A stretch of 64,000 bases of DNA from Syntrophus sp034006265 (GTDB lineage Bacteria > Desulfobacterota > Syntrophia > Syntrophales > Syntrophaceae), in assembly GCA_034006265.1 (NCBI GenBank), contig JAVETB010000006.1:1-64000 (forward strand). The letters run 5' to 3'. Each line of letters starts with the position of its first letter. The first letter of the stretch is position 1. The notes beneath the pieces were generated by a model, which had not been told where the DNA came from, did not search any database, and worked only from the letters and a program-made list of their open reading frames with translations. Shown in pieces: positions 53,707-61,918 of this stretch. The position numbers were made by a program, and so were the translations under genes.

Positions 53707-54717
53707 ATGATCAGAGAGTCTATTGCAAAGGTGGTTGAAGGTGTCAATCTCAGCGAATCGGAGATGACGTCAACGATGAACGAAATCATGGAGGGGGGAG
53801 CGACGGAAGCTCAGATCGGATCCTTCATGACGGCCCTGCGGATGAAGGGGGAGACCGTGGACGAAGTGACCGGGGCCGCCCGAAGCATGCGGCAGAAGGC
53901 AACCCGCATCGACGCCCGGGCGCAGGTCATTGTGGATACCTGCGGTACGGGCGGCGACGGGATGAACACCTTCAACATCTCCACCACGGCGGCCTTTGTC
54001 GTGGCCGCAGCCGGGATCACCGTGGCCAAGCACGGAAACCGGGCGGTATCCAGCGCGTGCGGCAGCGCCGACGTGCTGGAGGCCCTGGGGGTCAACATCA
54101 GTGCCGGTGTGGAAATCGTGGAAGAGTGCGTCCAGCAGTTGGGGATCGGTTTCCTCTTTGCCCCAAAACTCCATGGCGCCATGAAGTATGCCATCGGCCC
54201 CCGCCGGGAAATCGGAATACGCACCATTTTCAACATGCTGGGACCCCTGACGAATCCGGCCGGTGCCAATGCCCAGCTCATCGGCGTTTATGATGCAAAA
54301 TTGACGGAGATGTTTGCCGGTGTTCTGAAAAATCTGGGGGCGCGGCGGGCCTTCGTCGTTCACGGTTCCGATGGCCTCGATGAGGCAACGGTCACGGGCC
54401 CGACGAGGGTGTCCCAGCTGAAGGATGGGCTGATCTCGACGTACAATGTTGATCCGATGGATTTCTTCGGACGGACGTTCAGCCTGGAGGATATTGCCGG
54501 TGGAGACGCATCCGCCAATGCCCGGATTACGCGGGATGTGCTGACAGGAAAGGAGGGGGCCTGCCGCAGCATCGTTCTCCTCAACGCCGCGCTGGCCATC
54601 ATGGCCGGAGAAAAGGCCGGAACAATCCCGGAAGGCCTTGCCGTTGCCGCCGACTGCATCGACAGTGGAAAAGCCGCAAAGAAACTCCAGGAACTCATCG
54701 AATTGAGCAACAGTTAG
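53707..54717 (+). CDS. trpD: Anthranilate phosphoribosyltransferase
   Basis: A 336-aa enzyme joining anthranilate to PRPP. IVDTCGTGGDGMNTFNISTTAAFVVAAAG binds PRPP. KHGNRAVSSACGSADVLEALGVNI, LFAPKLHGAMKYAIGPRREIGIRTIFNMLGPLTNPAGA and VVHGSDGLDEATVTGPT are all typical. AGGGGAGGAG lies 6-7 bases before the ATG. Standalone, not fused to TrpG as in enterobacteria. Confidence 0.97.
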   Translation: MIRESIAKVVEGVNLSESEMTSTMNEIMEGGATEAQIGSFMTALRMKGETVDEVTGAARSMRQKATRIDARAQVIVDTCGTGGDGMNTFNISTTAAFVVAAAGITVAKHGNRAVSSACGSADVLEALGVNISAGVEIVEECVQQLGIGFLFAPKLHGAMKYAIGPRREIGIRTIFNMLGPLTNPAGANAQLIGVYDAKLTEMFAGVLKNLGARRAFVVHGSDGLDEATVTGPTRVSQLKDGLISTYNVDPMDFFGRTFSLEDIAGGDASANARITRDVLTGKEGACRSIVLLNAALAIMAGEKAGTIPEGLAVAADCIDSGKAAKKLQELIELSNS

Positions 54718-54749
54718 CCGGGATATCGTTGGAAACTCGGGTGAAGGCC

Positions 54750-55544
54750 ATGGCGACGATATTGGATCAGATTTTTGAAGAGAAGCGAAGAGATGTCAAC
54801 CAGCTCAAAATGACCCTTCCTGTTGACGAGCTTCGGAAAATGGTGAAAGATGCTCCTTCGTGCAGGGATTTTAAAGGCGCCCTGTCCGGACGGGAATGTG
54901 CCGTCATTGCAGAGGTGAAATTCCGTTCTCCATCAAAGGGTCCGCTGAGGACAGACCTCGAGCCCGCTTTGGTCGGGGAGACCTACGAGCGAAACGGGGC
55001 GGCAGCCATCTCGGTTCTGACGGACCGGACCTTCTTTGGGGGTGAAAAGCTTTATCTGAACATTCTCCGGCGCACCGTGGGTCTGCCCCTCCTGCGGAAG
55101 GACTTTATCCTGGATGCCTGGCAGATCTATGAATCCAGAATGCTCGGGGCCGACGCAATTCTCCTGATTGTTGCCATGCTCGGGGAGAATCAGCTGCAGG
55201 AATATCTGGATCTGGCAAGCGCGCTGGGGATGGCGGCCCTGGTGGAGGTGCATGACCGGGGGGAACTGGAGCGCGCCCTGGCGGCCGGTGCGGACATTGT
55301 CGGAATGAATAACCGGGATCTCAAGACCTTTGTGACCGATCTGAGTACCAGCCTGGAGCTGATCGGCTTCATCCCGCGGGACCGGATCGCCGTAACGGAA
55401 AGCGGAATCCGTTCCAGGGCGGATATTGAGCGGTTGATGGTTGCCGGCATTGGCGCCTTTCTGATCGGAGAGACCCTGATGACGGCCCCCGATATCGGGA
55501 AGAAGTTGCGGGAGCTCCTTGGAAACAAGGGTGCGGCATTGTGA
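54750..55544 (+). CDS. trpC: Indole-3-glycerol phosphate synthase
   Basis: A 264-aa TIM-barrel enzyme. ILDQIFEEKRRDV at the start, AVIAEVKFRSPSKGPLR with the catalytic Lys, NGAAAISVLTDRTFFGG, LPLLRKDFILDAWQIYESRMLGADAILLIVAML, AALVEVHDRGELERAL, GMNNRDLKTF and VTESGIRSRADI are intact. ATG 54750 is chosen by family alignment; the frame extends back to TTG 54729. Its stop overlaps the trpF start. Confidence 0.96.
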   Translation: MATILDQIFEEKRRDVNQLKMTLPVDELRKMVKDAPSCRDFKGALSGRECAVIAEVKFRSPSKGPLRTDLEPALVGETYERNGAAAISVLTDRTFFGGEKLYLNILRRTVGLPLLRKDFILDAWQIYESRMLGADAILLIVAMLGENQLQEYLDLASALGMAALVEVHDRGELERALAAGADIVGMNNRDLKTFVTDLSTSLELIGFIPRDRIAVTESGIRSRADIERLMVAGIGAFLIGETLMTAPDIGKKLRELLGNKGAAL

Positions 55545-56230
55545 TGGAGATCAAGATCTGCGGAATGACCCGCCTGAGCGATGCCCTCGCCGCGGCGGAG
55601 AACGGCGCCAATGCCCTGGGATTCATCTTTTATTCCAGGAGCCCTCGCTATCTCTCTCCCGAAAAGGCAAGAGAACTGATTCGCCGGTTGCCGCCCGAGG
55701 TGATCCGCGTGGGGGTGTTCGTCAATGAATCCATGGAGAGGGTAAAGGAGATCCGGGCTTTCTGCGGCCTGGATCTCCTTCAGCTTCACGGGGATGAAAG
55801 TCTGGACTATTGCCGGCAGTTTCCTTCCTCGGTGCTGATCCGGGCCGTTTCCCCGGAGAGCGAAGAGGACCTGCCCTCTCTTGAAACCTGGCCCTGCCGG
55901 GCGATTCTCCTGGACAGGCGGGAAGGGGCTCTCTACGGGGGGACGGGCCGGCTGTCCAACTGGGAGCTGGCGGTTCGGATCCGGAAACGCCTTCCTCTGA
56001 TCCTTTCCGGCGGCTTGAATCCCGGGAACATCGGAGAAGCAATTCGAAAGGTATTTCCCCATGCCGTGGACGTCAACAGCGGAGTGGAATCCTCCCCCGG
56101 AATCAAGGATCCGGATAAAATCCGGGCCGTGATCGAAGAGGTCCTCCGGACTTCGGCGGCACGGGAAGAGAAGCGCCCGGCGGGAGATGACCGGGGAAAT
56201 TACAGGATCTTTTCCAGGGCGCGGGACTGA
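55544..56230 (+). CDS. trpF: Phosphoribosylanthranilate isomerase
   Basis: A 228-aa TIM-barrel enzyme. EIKICGMTRLSDALAAAENGANALGFIFYSRSPRYLSPEKA carries the catalytic Cys7. GVFVNESMERV, LDLLQLHGDES and the Asp-containing ILLDRREGALYGGTG follow, then LSGGLNPGNIGEAI and VDVNSGVESSPGIKDPDKI. ATG 55544 overlaps the trpC stop in TGATG, which indicates translational coupling. The last 25 residues are an unconserved tail. Confidence 0.96.
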   Translation: MEIKICGMTRLSDALAAAENGANALGFIFYSRSPRYLSPEKARELIRRLPPEVIRVGVFVNESMERVKEIRAFCGLDLLQLHGDESLDYCRQFPSSVLIRAVSPESEEDLPSLETWPCRAILLDRREGALYGGTGRLSNWELAVRIRKRLPLILSGGLNPGNIGEAIRKVFPHAVDVNSGVESSPGIKDPDKIRAVIEEVLRTSAAREEKRPAGDDRGNYRIFSRARD

Positions 56231-56259
56231 GATACGGTGAGAACGGAAAGGTGAGAAAA

Positions 56260-57468
56260 ATGAAGGGTGCGTTACCGGATAAAAGGGGGCATTTCGGAGT
56301 GTTCGGGGGCCGCTACGCCGCCGAGACCCTCATGCCGGCTCTGATCGAACTGGAGGCCGCCTACCGTCAGGCGCGGCGGGACATAAGATTCCGAAGGGAA
56401 TTTGCACGATATTTAGAGGATTATTCAGGAAGAGCCACGCCTCTGTACTTTGCGGAGCGGCTTACGGAGGTCCTGGGCGGAGCGAAGGTCTATCTGAAAA
56501 GGGAGGATCTGAACCACACCGGTTCACATAAGATCAACAACACCCTGGGACAGGCGCTGCTGGCCCGTCGGCTGGGCAAAAGAAAGGTCATTGCGGAAAC
56601 GGGAGCGGGTCAGCATGGGGTCGCCACAGCAACGGTGGCGGCGCTGTTCGGCATGGAATGCAAAATTTTCATGGGGGAGGAGGACATACGGAGGCAGGCG
56701 CCCAATGTCTTCCGCATGAAGATCCTCGGAGCCGAGGTGATCCCCGTCTCTTCGGGAACGGCAACCCTCAAGGATGCCATGAACGAGGCCATGCGCTACT
56801 GGGTATCCGCCGTCCGGGACACCTTTTACGTGATTGGGACGACGGCAGGGCCTCATCCCTATCCCATGATGGTCCGGGATTTCCAAAGCGTGATCGGGCG
56901 GGAGGCCAAGCGCCAGATCCTGAAAAAGGAGGGGCGTCTGCCCGATATCCTCATCGCCTGCGTCGGAGGGGGGAGCAATGCCATGGGGCTCTTTTATCCC
57001 TTCCGCAACAATGAGAGCGTGGCCATGTACGGCGTCGAGGCCGCGGGCAAGGGGATGGATTCAACCCTCCATTCCGCGAGCATCAGCGGAGGCCGTGTGG
57101 GGGTGCTCCACGGGAACCGCACCTTTCTGCTTCAGGATGAGCACGGCCAGATCCGGGATGCCTATTCCATTGCCGCCGGCCTGGATTATCCCGGCGTCGG
57201 TCCGGAGCACAGCTACTTTTCCGAAATCGGCAGGGCCTCCTATGTCACGGTGACGGACGAGGAGGCCGTGGAGGCCTTTCACACACTTTCCCGCTGTGAA
57301 GGGATCATCCCCGCCATGGAGAGTGCCCATGCCGTCGCCTATGCGCTGAAGCTCGTTCCCACGCTGAACCGGGATCACATTGTCGTGGTGAATCTTTCCG
57401 GCAGGGGGGACAAGGACGCGGAAGAAATTGCCAGACGGATGGAGAAAGGAGGCGCGATCGAGGAATGA
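56260..57468 (+). CDS. trpB: Tryptophan synthase beta chain (TrpB1)
   Basis: A 402-aa PLP enzyme that forms tryptophan from indole and serine with TrpA. GHFGVFGGRYAAETLMPAL, PLYFAERLTE, LKREDLNHTGSHKINNTLGQALLARR with PLP Lys91, AETGAGQHGVATATVAALFG, the phosphate loop CVGGGSNAMGLF and LSGRGDKDAEEIA are intact. AAAGGTGAG lies just before ATG 56260; GTG 56251 is possible. It overlaps trpA by 4 bases. This organism thus carries TrpB1 here and TrpB2 at 17049. Confidence 0.97.
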   Translation: MKGALPDKRGHFGVFGGRYAAETLMPALIELEAAYRQARRDIRFRREFARYLEDYSGRATPLYFAERLTEVLGGAKVYLKREDLNHTGSHKINNTLGQALLARRLGKRKVIAETGAGQHGVATATVAALFGMECKIFMGEEDIRRQAPNVFRMKILGAEVIPVSSGTATLKDAMNEAMRYWVSAVRDTFYVIGTTAGPHPYPMMVRDFQSVIGREAKRQILKKEGRLPDILIACVGGGSNAMGLFYPFRNNESVAMYGVEAAGKGMDSTLHSASISGGRVGVLHGNRTFLLQDEHGQIRDAYSIAAGLDYPGVGPEHSYFSEIGRASYVTVTDEEAVEAFHTLSRCEGIIPAMESAHAVAYALKLVPTLNRDHIVVVNLSGRGDKDAEEIARRMEKGGAIEE

Positions 57469-58280
57469 GCAGAATTGGACAGGCGTTTCAAAAGCTCAAG
57501 GAAAAGGGAGAAAAGGCCCTGGTTGCCTATGTGACGGCCGGAGACCCCGACCTGGACAAAACCCGGGAAATCATGATCGGCTTGAAAGAGGCCGGTGTCG
57601 ACATCCTTGAAGTCGGGGTCCCCTTTTCCGATCCCACCGCGGACGGTCCCGTCATTCAGGAGGCGGCCCAGCGGGCCCTGAACAAGGGGACGACGCTGGA
57701 GAACATTCTCGACATGATCGAAGACCTCCGGAAAACAGAGGATCTGCCACCGGTGGTTCTCTTCGGCTATTACAATCCCATTTATGCATACGGGATCGAG
57801 CGTTTCGCGGACAGGGCGAAGGCGGCCGGCGTTGATGGCCTTCTCGTGGTCGATCTTCCCCCGGAAGAAGCCGGTGAGCTCCGCCGGGAAACCGATTCCA
57901 AGGGGATGGATTTCATATCCCTGATTGCGCCGACCACTTCGGAGGAGCGGATCGGCCTGATCGCCCGCCAGGGGCGGGGATTTCTCTATTACATCTCCAT
58001 CACCGGGGTAACGGGAACGGCACGGCCGGACATGAAAAGTGTGAAGCGGGACATTGCCCGGATCCGTGCCTGTACGGATCTGCCCCTGGTCGTTGGATTC
58101 GGCATTTCCACGCCGGAGCAGGCAGGAGCCTTTGGGCCCCTGGCGGACGGGATCGTCATCGGCAGCGCCTTTGTGCGCCTCATTGCCGAATTTGCCCACA
58201 GCCCCGACCTCGTGGCCAGGGTGTCGGCCCTGGCCCGGACAATCAAAGGGGCCATGAGGCAGGAAGGATATTATTCTTGA
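57465..58280 (+). CDS. trpA: Tryptophan synthase alpha chain
   Basis: A 271-aa TIM-barrel enzyme that releases indole from indole-3-glycerol phosphate. LVAYVTAGDPDLDKT, the catalytic Glu in DILEVGVPFSDPTADGPVIQEAAQRAL, the Asp in VDGLLVVDLPPEEA, LIAPTTSEERI, FLYYISITGVTG and VGFGISTPEQAGAF plus DGIVIGSAFV are present. ATGA overlap with trpB. Its stop codon lies inside the -35 box of the aro leader promoter. Confidence 0.97.
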   Translation: MSRIGQAFQKLKEKGEKALVAYVTAGDPDLDKTREIMIGLKEAGVDILEVGVPFSDPTADGPVIQEAAQRALNKGTTLENILDMIEDLRKTEDLPPVVLFGYYNPIYAYGIERFADRAKAAGVDGLLVVDLPPEEAGELRRETDSKGMDFISLIAPTTSEERIGLIARQGRGFLYYISITGVTGTARPDMKSVKRDIARIRACTDLPLVVGFGISTPEQAGAFGPLADGIVIGSAFVRLIAEFAHSPDLVARVSALARTIKGAMRQEGYYS

Positions 58281-58305
58281 CAGAATGCCTGCTTTGTGTT
58301 TTGAT
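58277..58305 (+). promoter_or_regulatory. Candidate promoter of the aro operon leader
   Basis: TTGACA (58277-58282) overlaps the trpA stop. A 17-base spacer leads to TTTGAT (58300-58305), a 4/6 match. It would give a leader RNA of about 340 nt before aroF. Read-through from the trp operon is also possible. Confidence 0.5.
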
Positions 58306-58405
58306 CGCGCACATGTCTGGTTGTATCGGTAACGTGTAAGGGTTTGCCTCTCTGCACCTCTTTTTCTGATGAAGGGGATTTGGAGAGGAAGGAAGAGAAA
58401 ACGGA

Positions 58406-58563
58406 AATGGACGGAAGACAAAGCAAGATGAAATCCAACTACTTTAGCTATTATTGGTATTTTTATCTGGAGATCTGTCCATTGTCTCGGGTGGGTTGAA
58501 CTAACAAAAAAAACACCAAGCCATGGGCAGATCAGAGAGCGCCGCCCATGGCTTTCTTCTTTT
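58406..58563 (+). terminator. aro attenuator with complete 1:2, 2:3 and 3:4 pairings
   Basis: Arm 1 AATGGACGGA (58406-58415) pairs with arm 2 TCTGTCCATT (58474-58483) over 10 positions with one wobble. Arm 2 extended (GATCTGTCCATTGT, 58472-58485) can pair with arm 3 GCCATGGGCAGATC (58520-58533) at 13 of 14 positions. Arm 3 also forms the terminator: AAGCCATGGGC (58518-58528) with GCCCATGGCTT (58544-58554), loop 15, then TTTCTTCTTTT. Confidence 0.85.
58407..58499 (+). CDS. Aromatic-rich leader peptide of the aro operon
   Basis: A 30-codon frame. Residues 12-20 read YFSYYWYFY: five Tyr, two Phe, one Trp and one Ser in nine codons (58440-58466). GGAAGAG lies 9 bases before ATG 58407; an internal in-frame ATG is at 58428. 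The stop is TGA at 58497. Such a density of Tyr and Phe codons ahead of a terminator and a DAHP synthase gene is the mark of an attenuation leader that reads charged tRNA-Tyr and tRNA-Phe. The peptide end overlaps arm 2 of the attenuator. Confidence 0.85.
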   Translation: MDGRQSKMKSNYFSYYWYFYLEICPLSRVG

Positions 58564-58595
58564 ATGGCCATGGTGGCAGCAGACACCATGGCCAT
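58564..58595 (+). repeat. Second perfect hairpin between the aro attenuator and aroF
   Basis: ATGGCCATGGTG (58564-58575) and CACCATGGCCAT (58584-58595) form a perfect 12-bp stem with an 8-base loop directly after the attenuator T run. Its CCATGG core also occurs in both terminator arms, so it can cross-pair with arm 4 (CCATGGC/GCCATGG). It may tune read-through or aroF message stability. Confidence 0.6.
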
Positions 58596-58653
58596 TTCTG
58601 TTGGTGCCTTTCCCCATCCACAGTGGGGAAGGCCGGCAAAGGAGAAGAATCTC

Positions 58654-59682
58654 GTGATTATCGTCATGAAAAGAAACGCAACGGAACATCAGATTGATCA
58701 TGTCGTGGGCTGGGTTGAATCCATCGGCTACCGGGCTTATCCCTCTCGAGGAACGGAACAGACCGTCGTCAAGGCCATCGGCGGAGAGCGGGGAGGTGAG
58801 GAGCTCAAGTATCTGGCGGCGCTGTCCGGTGTGGACAAGGTCGTTCCCATCCGCAAGCCCTACAAGCTGACCAGCCGGGAGGCGAAAGAGGAGGATACGG
58901 TCGTCCAGGTGGGAAAGGTGAGCATCGGCGGCGGAACCTTTACCGTCATGGCCGGTCCCTGCTCCGTGGAAAGCGAACAGCAGTTGCTCGAAAGCGCCTA
59001 CATTGTCAAAAAGGCCGGGGCTTCCATTCTGCGCGGTGGCGCCTTCAAGCCGAGAACCTCCCCTTACAGCTTTCAGGGGCTGGAGGAGGATGGCCTGAAG
59101 CTGCTGGCAAAGGCCCGGGAAAAAACCGGCCTGCCTGTGGTGACGGAGATCGTCAATCCCGAGGATCTGGACCTTGTTGAATCCTACACCGACATTCTCC
59201 AGGTGGGAGCCCGCAATGTCCAGAATTTTGCCCTGCTGAAGAAAATCGGCCGTTCACGGGTCCCCGTTCTCCTGAAGAGGGGGATGATGACCACCATCGA
59301 GGAGCTTCTCATGTCGGCGGAGTACATCCTGTCGGCAGGCAACGACCAGGTGATTCTTTGCGAACGCGGCATCCGGACCTTTGAAACGGCAACCCGCAAT
59401 ACCCTTGACATCAGTGCCGTGCCTGTCCTGAAGGAGCTGACCCACCTGCCCGTCATCATCGATCCCAGTCATGCAACGGGTCACTGGAAATACGTCCTTC
59501 CCCTGAGCCGGGCTGCCCTGGCCGTCGGCGCCGACGGCCTGATTGTGGAGATGCACCCTCAGCCCGAAAAGGCCTTCTGCGACGGGGCTCAGTCCCTGAA
59601 ACCCGAGACCTTTTACGAGCTGATGGATGAGCTCAGGAGGATGGAATATGTCATGAGTGCGACAGCGAAGGTGCTGATATGA
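58654..59682 (+). CDS. aroF: 3-deoxy-7-phosphoheptulonate (DAHP) synthase, type I-beta with regulatory domain
   Basis: A 342-aa first enzyme of the shikimate pathway. An N-terminal ferredoxin-like regulatory domain (about 1-75, IIVMKRNATEHQIDHVVGWVES) resembles that of the Thermotoga enzyme, where it mediates Tyr/Phe inhibition. The catalytic barrel has FTVMAGPCSVESEQ, LRGGAFKPRTSPYSFQGL, VLLKRGMMTTIEE, ILCERGIRTFETATRNTLDISAVP and IIDPSHATGH. GTG 58654 lies 9 bases after AAAGGAG. A longer frame from 58564 would begin in the attenuator hairpin and is rejected. It overlaps aroB by 4 bases. Confidence 0.96.
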   Translation: MIIVMKRNATEHQIDHVVGWVESIGYRAYPSRGTEQTVVKAIGGERGGEELKYLAALSGVDKVVPIRKPYKLTSREAKEEDTVVQVGKVSIGGGTFTVMAGPCSVESEQQLLESAYIVKKAGASILRGGAFKPRTSPYSFQGLEEDGLKLLAKAREKTGLPVVTEIVNPEDLDLVESYTDILQVGARNVQNFALLKKIGRSRVPVLLKRGMMTTIEELLMSAEYILSAGNDQVILCERGIRTFETATRNTLDISAVPVLKELTHLPVIIDPSHATGHWKYVLPLSRAALAVGADGLIVEMHPQPEKAFCDGAQSLKPETFYELMDELRRMEYVMSATAKVLI

Positions 59683-60773
59683 ACCGGATCAAGATCAATC
59701 TCGACAAGCGTCTCTCCGAGTCCCATGAAATCTGCATCGGCTATGATTTCCAGGATCGGATGGGTCTTCTCATCGCCAAAGACCACCCGGCGAACCGGTA
59801 TGTCGTCGTGACCGATTCCAACGTGTCGCGGCTCTACGGAAGGGACTTTCTTGAAAAGCTCAAAGAATTGGGGCTTCTCGCGGAGCTGCTGGAATTTCCC
59901 GCCGGCGAGGGTTCAAAAACCATGGAAACCGTCTTGGGATTGACGGCCCGGCTGCTGGAGATGGGTGTGGACCGCCATTCGATGCTCATCGCGCTGGGCG
60001 GCGGCGTCGTGGGGGATCTGACGGGGTTCGTCGCTTCCATCTATATGCGCTCCGTTCCCTTCATCCAGATTCCCACGACACTCATGGCCCAGGTGGACAG
60101 CAGCATCGGTGGAAAGACGGCGGTGAATCTCCCCCAGGGGAAAAACCTCCTGGGGACCTTCTATCAGCCGAAGCGGATCTTTACCGATCTCAAATTTCTG
60201 GAAACCCTTTCCGATGAGGAATATCTCAACGGATTGGCGGAGATTGTCAAATACGGGCTCATCGACGAGCCGGGATTCTTTGAGCAGCTCGAACGGGAAG
60301 TCCCCTCCCTGCGCGCAAGAAGCCTGGCGATCCTGGAGCCGGTCATCGAACGGTCCTGCCGGATCAAAAAGGGTGTTGTGGAGATAGATGAACAGGAATC
60401 AGGATTCCGGAGAATTCTGAACTTCGGCCACACCCTGGGGCATGCCCTGGAAGCCGCTTCGAAGTTCACCCTGCCTCACGGAAAGGCGGTTGCTTTGGGA
60501 ATGATAGCCGCCTCACGGATTTCCGCCTGTTGCGGCTTTCTTCCGCCGGAGGAAAGGGAGCGGATCGAAGCCCTGATCCGGGACCTCGGCCTGCCCGTCC
60601 GGATTCCGGCAGATGTTGCGGGGCCGGAAGTATTGGGGCGTCTCGCCATGGACAAGAAGAAGGAGGGAAATGAACTGCCCTTTATCCTGTTGAAAAAAAT
60701 CGGCATACCCTTTATGAGTAAGGACGTGGGGCTTTCCCTGCCGAAGAAGATCCTTGAGGAAATGACGGCATGA
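59679..60773 (+). CDS. aroB: 3-dehydroquinate synthase
   Basis: A 364-aa NAD- and Zn-dependent enzyme. The NAD loop is LIALGGGVVGDLTGFVASIYMRSVPFIQIPTTLMAQVDSSIGGKTAVNLPQGKN (read with family), followed by LNGLAEIVKYGLI and the zinc ligands in RILNFGHTLGHALEAAS and LPHGKAVALGM. The Lys-rich KDVGLSLPKKILEEM ends it. Starts in an ATGA overlap with aroF and ends in an overlap with the next gene, so translation is coupled along the operon. Confidence 0.97.
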   Translation: MNRIKINLDKRLSESHEICIGYDFQDRMGLLIAKDHPANRYVVVTDSNVSRLYGRDFLEKLKELGLLAELLEFPAGEGSKTMETVLGLTARLLEMGVDRHSMLIALGGGVVGDLTGFVASIYMRSVPFIQIPTTLMAQVDSSIGGKTAVNLPQGKNLLGTFYQPKRIFTDLKFLETLSDEEYLNGLAEIVKYGLIDEPGFFEQLEREVPSLRARSLAILEPVIERSCRIKKGVVEIDEQESGFRRILNFGHTLGHALEAASKFTLPHGKAVALGMIAASRISACCGFLPPEERERIEALIRDLGLPVRIPADVAGPEVLGRLAMDKKKEGNELPFILLKKIGIPFMSKDVGLSLPKKILEEMTA

Positions 60774-61918
60774 GCGAAAAATCACTGGACGAACTGAGAG
60801 AATCCATTCAGAGCGCGGACACACGGATTGTCGAGCTGCTCAATGAAAGGGCCGCGTTGGCCCTTGAAATCGGAAGAAAAAAAGCCGATCTGGGAATGGA
60901 AATTTACGACCCCGTTCAGGAGGAGCAGGTATACGGCCGCCTTGTGCAGTACAATAAAGGCCCCATGCCGGCCTCCATTCTGTCAGCCATCTTCGGCCAT
61001 GTGGTCGCCGCTTCCCGCTATCTGCAGAATACCCTGACCGCGGCGCTCCGGCCCCACGAGCGGGAGGGGCGGGGCAGGATCAGGGTTTGCATTCCCATCG
61101 TTGGCCCCGGAATGGACAAGGCGGTCCGGCAGATTCGTGAAGCTGCACCGATGGCGGATCTTCTGGAGCTGAGGATGGACCTGATCAGCGGGGCTCGCCT
61201 GCCTGAGCTGATCAGGGAAATCCGGAGGAACCCGTTTCCCGTAAAAATTGTGGTGACCTGCAGAAAGCCGGAAGAAAGCGGCCGCCGGCCGGCTGCAGAA
61301 AAAGGCGAGAACGAAGAGGAACGGGTCTCCGTTCTGAAAGAGGCCATCCTGCTGGGTGCCGATTATGTGGATCTCGAACTCGGCACGCGGGCTGCCTTGA
61401 TGGATTCGCTGAAAGAGCTCATCGCGGATTACCTGGGGCGGACGCAGCTCATCGTTTCCTGCCATAATTTTCAGGAGACTCCCTCTGACGCGGCCCTCGA
61501 GGACCTCTGGAAGTCCTGCCGGAAGGCGGGCGCCCGCGTCATCAAGATTGTGACCTTTGCCCGGACGATGACCGATAACCTGCGGGTGCTGCGGCTCATT
61601 CCGTGGTCCCTGGGTAAAGGGCAGGAGATCGTCGCCTTTTCCATGGGGGACCAGGGAAAAATAAGCCGGATCATGGCCCCCATGCTGGGGGCGCATTTTA
61701 CCTTCGCATCACTGGGGGAAGAAACCGCCACAGCGCCGGGACAATTGACCGCCGCTGAACTGTTCCGGATTCTTGAAATCCTGGGCCGAAAGTCATCAGG
61801 CGGCCTTTCCGGGACGGTCGGGCCACCGGAAGAGAAAAGGGGTGAACGGGGCCCGGGGGGAAAGGCCATGGAGCCTTTTTCAGAAAGCGGCACCGGGGAT
61901 GCCGAATCCAATGACTGA
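60770..61918 (+). CDS. Chorismate mutase (AroQ) fused to type I 3-dehydroquinate dehydratase (AroD)
   Basis: A 382-aa bifunctional protein. Residues 1-88 are an AroQ-class chorismate mutase (LDELRESIQSADTRIVELLNERAALALEIGRKKADLG..., with HVVAASRYLQ). Residues about 103-340 are class I dehydroquinate dehydratase: LLELRMDLI, KIVVTCRKPEE, YVDLELG, catalytic His232 in VSCHNFQETP, Schiff-base Lys259 in RVIKIVTFART and Arg300 in GKISRIMAP. A loose tail of about 40 residues is Gly/Glu-rich. The fusion joins step 3 of the shikimate pathway with the first step to Phe/Tyr. Confidence 0.93.
   Translation: MSEKSLDELRESIQSADTRIVELLNERAALALEIGRKKADLGMEIYDPVQEEQVYGRLVQYNKGPMPASILSAIFGHVVAASRYLQNTLTAALRPHEREGRGRIRVCIPIVGPGMDKAVRQIREAAPMADLLELRMDLISGARLPELIREIRRNPFPVKIVVTCRKPEESGRRPAAEKGENEEERVSVLKEAILLGADYVDLELGTRAALMDSLKELIADYLGRTQLIVSCHNFQETPSDAALEDLWKSCRKAGARVIKIVTFARTMTDNLRVLRLIPWSLGKGQEIVAFSMGDQGKISRIMAPMLGAHFTFASLGEETATAPGQLTAAELFRILEILGRKSSGGLSGTVGPPEEKRGERGPGGKAMEPFSESGTGDAESND

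Noticed and set aside
58564..58653. Longer aroF start at an upstream ATG
   Set aside because: The extra 30 codons lie inside a perfect hairpin just after the attenuator. GTG 58654 has a strong ribosome site and aligns with the family N-terminus.
57375..58667. Leftward open frame (430 codons) across trpA and the aro leader
   Set aside because: It crosses the attenuator and promoter region and shows no protein-like features.
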